Shown here piece by piece: positions 5,144-7,122 of a stretch of DNA of 7,122 nucleotides. Under the pieces are notes generated by a model, which searched no databases, was not told where the DNA came from, and saw nothing but the letters and a program-made list of their open reading frames with translations. Positions within the stretch are counted from its first letter, which is position 1; the number at the start of each line of letters is the position of its first letter. A program made the translations under genes and the position numbers. Origin of the DNA: an uncultured Campylobacter sp. (GTDB lineage: Bacteria > Campylobacterota > Campylobacteria > Campylobacterales > Campylobacteraceae); contig CALIWP010000035.1 in assembly GCA_938046705.1 (NCBI GenBank), positions 1 through 7,122 on the forward strand, written 5' to 3'.

Positions 5144-6281
5144 AAATTTTAAGTGGCCGCAAATTTAACCAAATTTGACCAAAATTTACAAAAAACAGTC
5201 TCGGCTTTAGCTTTAGCAGGCAAACATACGCCGCCAGCGCGCTTTGCTCTCTTATATAGTTACGGTCGCCGTTTAAATTTAGCCTCTCGATCATGCACTC
5301 GCCGTCCTTTGCGTAAGCTCCTACAAATACCGTCCCCACCGGCTTTGCCTCGCTACCGCCGTCAGGCCCCGCAATCCCGCTGATAGCTAGCGAAAAGTCC
5401 GATTCGCTCGCCTTTAACGCGCCTTTTAGCATCGCCATCACGCACTGCTCGCTCACCGCGCCGTAGGTTTGTAAAATTTCATCGCTAACGCCCAGCCAGT
5501 CGCGTTTCATCTCGTTTGCGTAGGTCACTAGCGAGCCGTTAAACGCCGCCGAAACTCCGGCAAAAGCGCCGAATTTAGCTGCGGCAAGCCCCGCCGTGCA
5601 AGACTCGGCAAATGTAAGCTTGAGCCCGCTTGCCGTAAGCGTGCTCGCAACGTGGCGGAAAACGTCCTCGCCCTCAAAAAATTTGCCCGAAAAGAGATTT
5701 TTCGCGCCGTTTATAAAGCCGCTGGTTTGGCCGAATTTGTTTGCTTCCACTCTAATTAGCGCCAAATTTGATAAAATTTGAGACGAATAAATCTGCACTT
5801 CATAGGTTTTTGCTAGCGGTTCGAGCAGGATTTTCGCACTCTCCTCGTCGATATCGACCAGGTGAAAGTAGCCGAAATCTCGCTGCGTTTTGATATCTAT
5901 GGCAGGCAGTTTTTGATTCGTGTCAGCCTTTAGCAAATTTACGTAAGTTTGATTTAGTTTGATCAAAAAGCCCTCGTCGCTAAATTTCTCGGCCCTGCTA
6001 GGAGCTAGCATTTGCGGGGATTTTAGCTCCAAAATATCGCCGCTTAGAGTGGCTAAAATTTTAGCCGCGACAGAGCAGTTTTGACTCGACGCGTAGATAC
6101 AAAGGCTGTCCGAGCGTGCACAAAGATGCTCGATGATAAACGGCAGCTCCTTGTCACTTTTACTGACGAATCTAAACTCGCCAAGCTCGCCGAAATGCCG
6201 CTTGTAAGCGCAAAAAATATAATCTAAAAAAGGCGCGTTTACGCCGATATCTTCGCCGATGATCAGTAGTGCGTTTTTCAC
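5142..6281 (-). CDS. CinA-like protein with PncC/CinA C-terminal amidohydrolase domain
   Basis: A 379-residue protein. The C-terminal domain (about 205-356) is a clear CinA/PncC type: AESCTAG at 225-231 with the proposed catalytic Ser227, GSLVTYANEMK at 249-259, GAVSEQCVMAMLKGALK at 274-290, ISGIAGPDGGS at 300-310 and KPVGTVFVGAY at 313-323. This domain deamidates nicotinamide mononucleotide in NAD recycling in characterised members. The N-terminal half (about 1-180) has the position and size of the MoCF-like domain of full CinA and starts LLIIGEDIGVNAPFLDYI, but the usual GGLGPTxDD motif is missing, so its activity is doubtful. About 22 residues after the domain (from K358) come from AAATTT-rich DNA and look non-conserved. 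The start is GTG (6281-6279), supported by AAGGAG at 6293-6288 with 6 nt spacing. It is divergent from ileS and probably monocistronic here. Confidence 0.88.
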   Translation of the reverse strand: MKNALLIIGEDIGVNAPFLDYIFCAYKRHFGELGEFRFVSKSDKELPFIIEHLCARSDSLCIYASSQNCSVAAKILATLSGDILELKSPQMLAPSRAEKFSDEGFLIKLNQTYVNLLKADTNQKLPAIDIKTQRDFGYFHLVDIDEESAKILLEPLAKTYEVQIYSSQILSNLALIRVEANKFGQTSGFINGAKNLFSGKFFEGEDVFRHVASTLTASGLKLTFAESCTAGLAAAKFGAFAGVSAAFNGSLVTYANEMKRDWLGVSDEILQTYGAVSEQCVMAMLKGALKASESDFSLAISGIAGPDGGSEAKPVGTVFVGAYAKDGECMIERLNLNGDRNYIREQSALAAYVCLLKLKPRLFFVNFGQIWLNLRPLKI

Positions 6282-6307
6282 TGTTTTCTCCTTTAAAAAC
6301 CGAAAAC

Positions 6308-6313
6308 ATCTTA
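6308..6313 (-). promoter_or_regulatory. Weak candidate -10 for the cinA-like gene
   Basis: On the minus strand TAAGAT (6313-6308) follows TTTATG, resembling the Campylobacter TTTnnTAnnnT pattern. Transcription would start near 6301, leaving about 20 nt before the GTG and just enough room for AAGGAG. TATTTT at 6333-6328 is an alternative. No convincing -35 is seen. Confidence 0.25.
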
Positions 6314-6361
6314 CATAAATTTAGCTTAAAATAGCGTTTTTTCAGTAGCATTTAATCGCCG

Positions 6362-6373
6362 TTTGGATAAAAT
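6362..6373 (+). promoter_or_regulatory. Candidate promoter of ileS
   Basis: TTTGGATAAAAT (6362-6373) carries a TAAAAT -10 box at 6368-6373 after a TTTG element, and a T-run (TTTTTT around 6337-6342) lies upstream. This resembles the Campylobacter sigma-70 promoter, which lacks a conventional -35. The start would fall near 6380, giving a leader of about 23 nt containing AAGG at 6392-6395. Confidence 0.45.
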
Positions 6374-6402
6374 CTACCAATTTTTTACTTCAAGGCGAAC
6401 CT

Positions 6403-7122
6403 ATGGATTACAAAGATACATTATTGCTTCCAAACACCGAATTTCCAATGCGCGGCAACCTGCCGGAAAACGAACCCAAACGCTTAAAATCGTGGTTTGA
6501 CGATAGAAAAATCTACGAAAAAATGAAAGCTAAAAGGCAAAAAGCCGCAAAAAGCTTCACTCTGCACGACGGCCCTCCATACGCCAACGGCAACATCCAC
6601 ATCGGACACGCGCTAAACAAAACCCTAAAAGACATCATCTTAAAAACGCACTATTTCTTCGGCGAAAACGTGAGATTTACGCCTGGCTGGGACTGCCACG
6701 GGCTACCGATCGAGCAGCAAGTCGAGGTAAAACTGGGCGATAAGAAAAAAAGTCTGAGCAAAACGCAAATCCGCGAGCTTTGCCGAGAACATGCCAGAGA
6801 ATTTATCGGCGTGCAAAAGGAGAGCTTTAAACAGCTAGGCGTCGCTAGCGACTGGGACGATCCGTATCTGACGATGAAATTTAAATTTGAAGCCGAAATT
6901 TACAAAACGCTTTGCAAAGTCGCCAAACGCGGACTTTTGATCGAGCGAAGCAAGCCGGTGTACTGGAGCTGGGCGGCTAAAAGCGCTCTAGCAGAAGCCG
7001 AGGTCGAGTACGAGGACAAAGAAGACTACAGCATCTACGTCGCGTTTAAGCTAGGCGAAGAAGCTGCGGCGAAAATAGGCGCAAAAGACGCCAGCGCGGT
7101 TATCTGGACGACCACGCCTTGG
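6403..7122 (+). CDS. ileS: Isoleucyl-tRNA synthetase, N-terminal 240 residues (3' end outside window)
   Basis: The frame from ATG 6403 is open through the last base, giving 240 codons; IleRS is usually about 920 residues, so roughly a quarter is present. The enzyme charges tRNA-Ile with isoleucine in the cytoplasm. Class I signatures are visible: [18 protein letters not shown] (56-73) with HIGH at 66-69, and [13 protein letters not shown] (92-104). Then come KPVYWSW (184-190) and ALAEAEVEY (195-203), leading into the CP1 editing insertion whose threonine-rich start IWTTTPW (234-240) is the last thing seen. The KMSKS loop, the rest of the editing domain and the zinc-binding C-terminus lie beyond the window. 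AAGG at 6392-6395 supports the start. It is divergent from the cinA-like gene with 121 nt between. Sequence and codon use look normal for a housekeeping gene. Confidence 0.96.
   Translation, partial: MDYKDTLLLPNTEFPMRGNLPENEPKRLKSWFDDRKIYEKMKAKRQKAAKSFTLHDGPPYANGNIHIGHALNKTLKDIILKTHYFFGENVRFTPGWDCHGLPIEQQVEVKLGDKKKSLSKTQIRELCREHAREFIGVQKESFKQLGVASDWDDPYLTMKFKFEAEIYKTLCKVAKRGLLIERSKPVYWSWAAKSALAEAEVEYEDKEDYSIYVAFKLGEEAAAKIGAKDASAVIWTTTPW

Noticed and set aside
5003..5168. A minus-strand open frame after cinA encoding a glycine/cysteine-rich stretch (GGGFCVKCGGEFKF) that looks like half a zinc ribbon.
   Set aside because: It contains no ATG, GTG or TTG codon, has only one CxxC pair, and could join cinA only by a +1 frameshift for which no convincing slippery site is seen. 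It is most likely spacer sequence that happens to be open.
5153..5383. Plus-strand frame opposite the end of the cinA-like gene.
   Set aside because: It lies antisense to the conserved SGIAGPDGG region, is Arg/Pro-rich, has no ribosome site and overlaps the better-supported gene completely.
1..7122. Search for tRNA/rRNA genes, CRISPR repeats, insertion-sequence ends, toxin-antitoxin pairs and phase-variable homopolymer G/C tracts.
   Set aside because: None seen: no regularly spaced repeats, no transposase-like frame, no long G or C run, and no cloverleaf-like segment in the intergenic regions.

Overview
The window looks like chromosomal DNA from a Campylobacter or close relative (Campylobacterota). 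The pointers are a class III ferric-iron ABC transporter laid out like the C. jejuni cfbpABC genes, promoters with an extended or perfect -10 but little -35, Lys/Phe/Leu-rich proteins, and very frequent AAATTT hexamers. The base composition (roughly mid-40s % GC by eye) would suit the higher-GC group (C. rectus/showae/curvus type) better than C. jejuni. The species assignment is inference.

Layout. Positions 1-176 hold the 3' end of a small membrane protein gene (+). A second small six-helix membrane protein follows at 256-849 (+); the two C-termini look related, so they may be tandem paralogues of unknown function. A convergent intergenic patch with overlapping inverted repeats (850-926) separates them from an iron-uptake operon on the minus strand. 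This is transcribed from about 4440 down to 927 in the order fbpA (periplasmic Fe3+-binding protein), fbpB (fused permease) and fbpC (ATPase). The three genes are tightly packed: a TAATG stop/start overlap between fbpA and fbpB, and 4 nt between fbpB and fbpC. A perfect TATAAT and a Fur-box-like dyad lie upstream of fbpA, as expected for iron repression.

Divergent from fbpA is a small exported rhodanese-domain protein (4577-4954, +). An AT-rich convergent spacer follows, then a minus-strand CinA-like gene (5142-6281, GTG start) whose terminator hairpin begins at its stop codon. Divergent from cinA, the 5' part of ileS (6403 onward, +) runs off the window, with the HIGH motif visible.

Functional picture: FbpA captures ferric iron in the periplasm, FbpB carries it across the inner membrane, and FbpC supplies the ATP hydrolysis. 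The rhodanese is periplasmic and shares the intergenic control region with fbpA; a functional link is possible but not shown. CinA-like and IleRS are housekeeping neighbours. I see no mobile element, CRISPR array, tRNA/rRNA or defence system. The gene content is ordinary; the points of interest are sequence-level: AAATTT density, the degenerate CinA N-terminal half, the shortened FbpC segment, the putative Fur operator and the membrane-protein pair.
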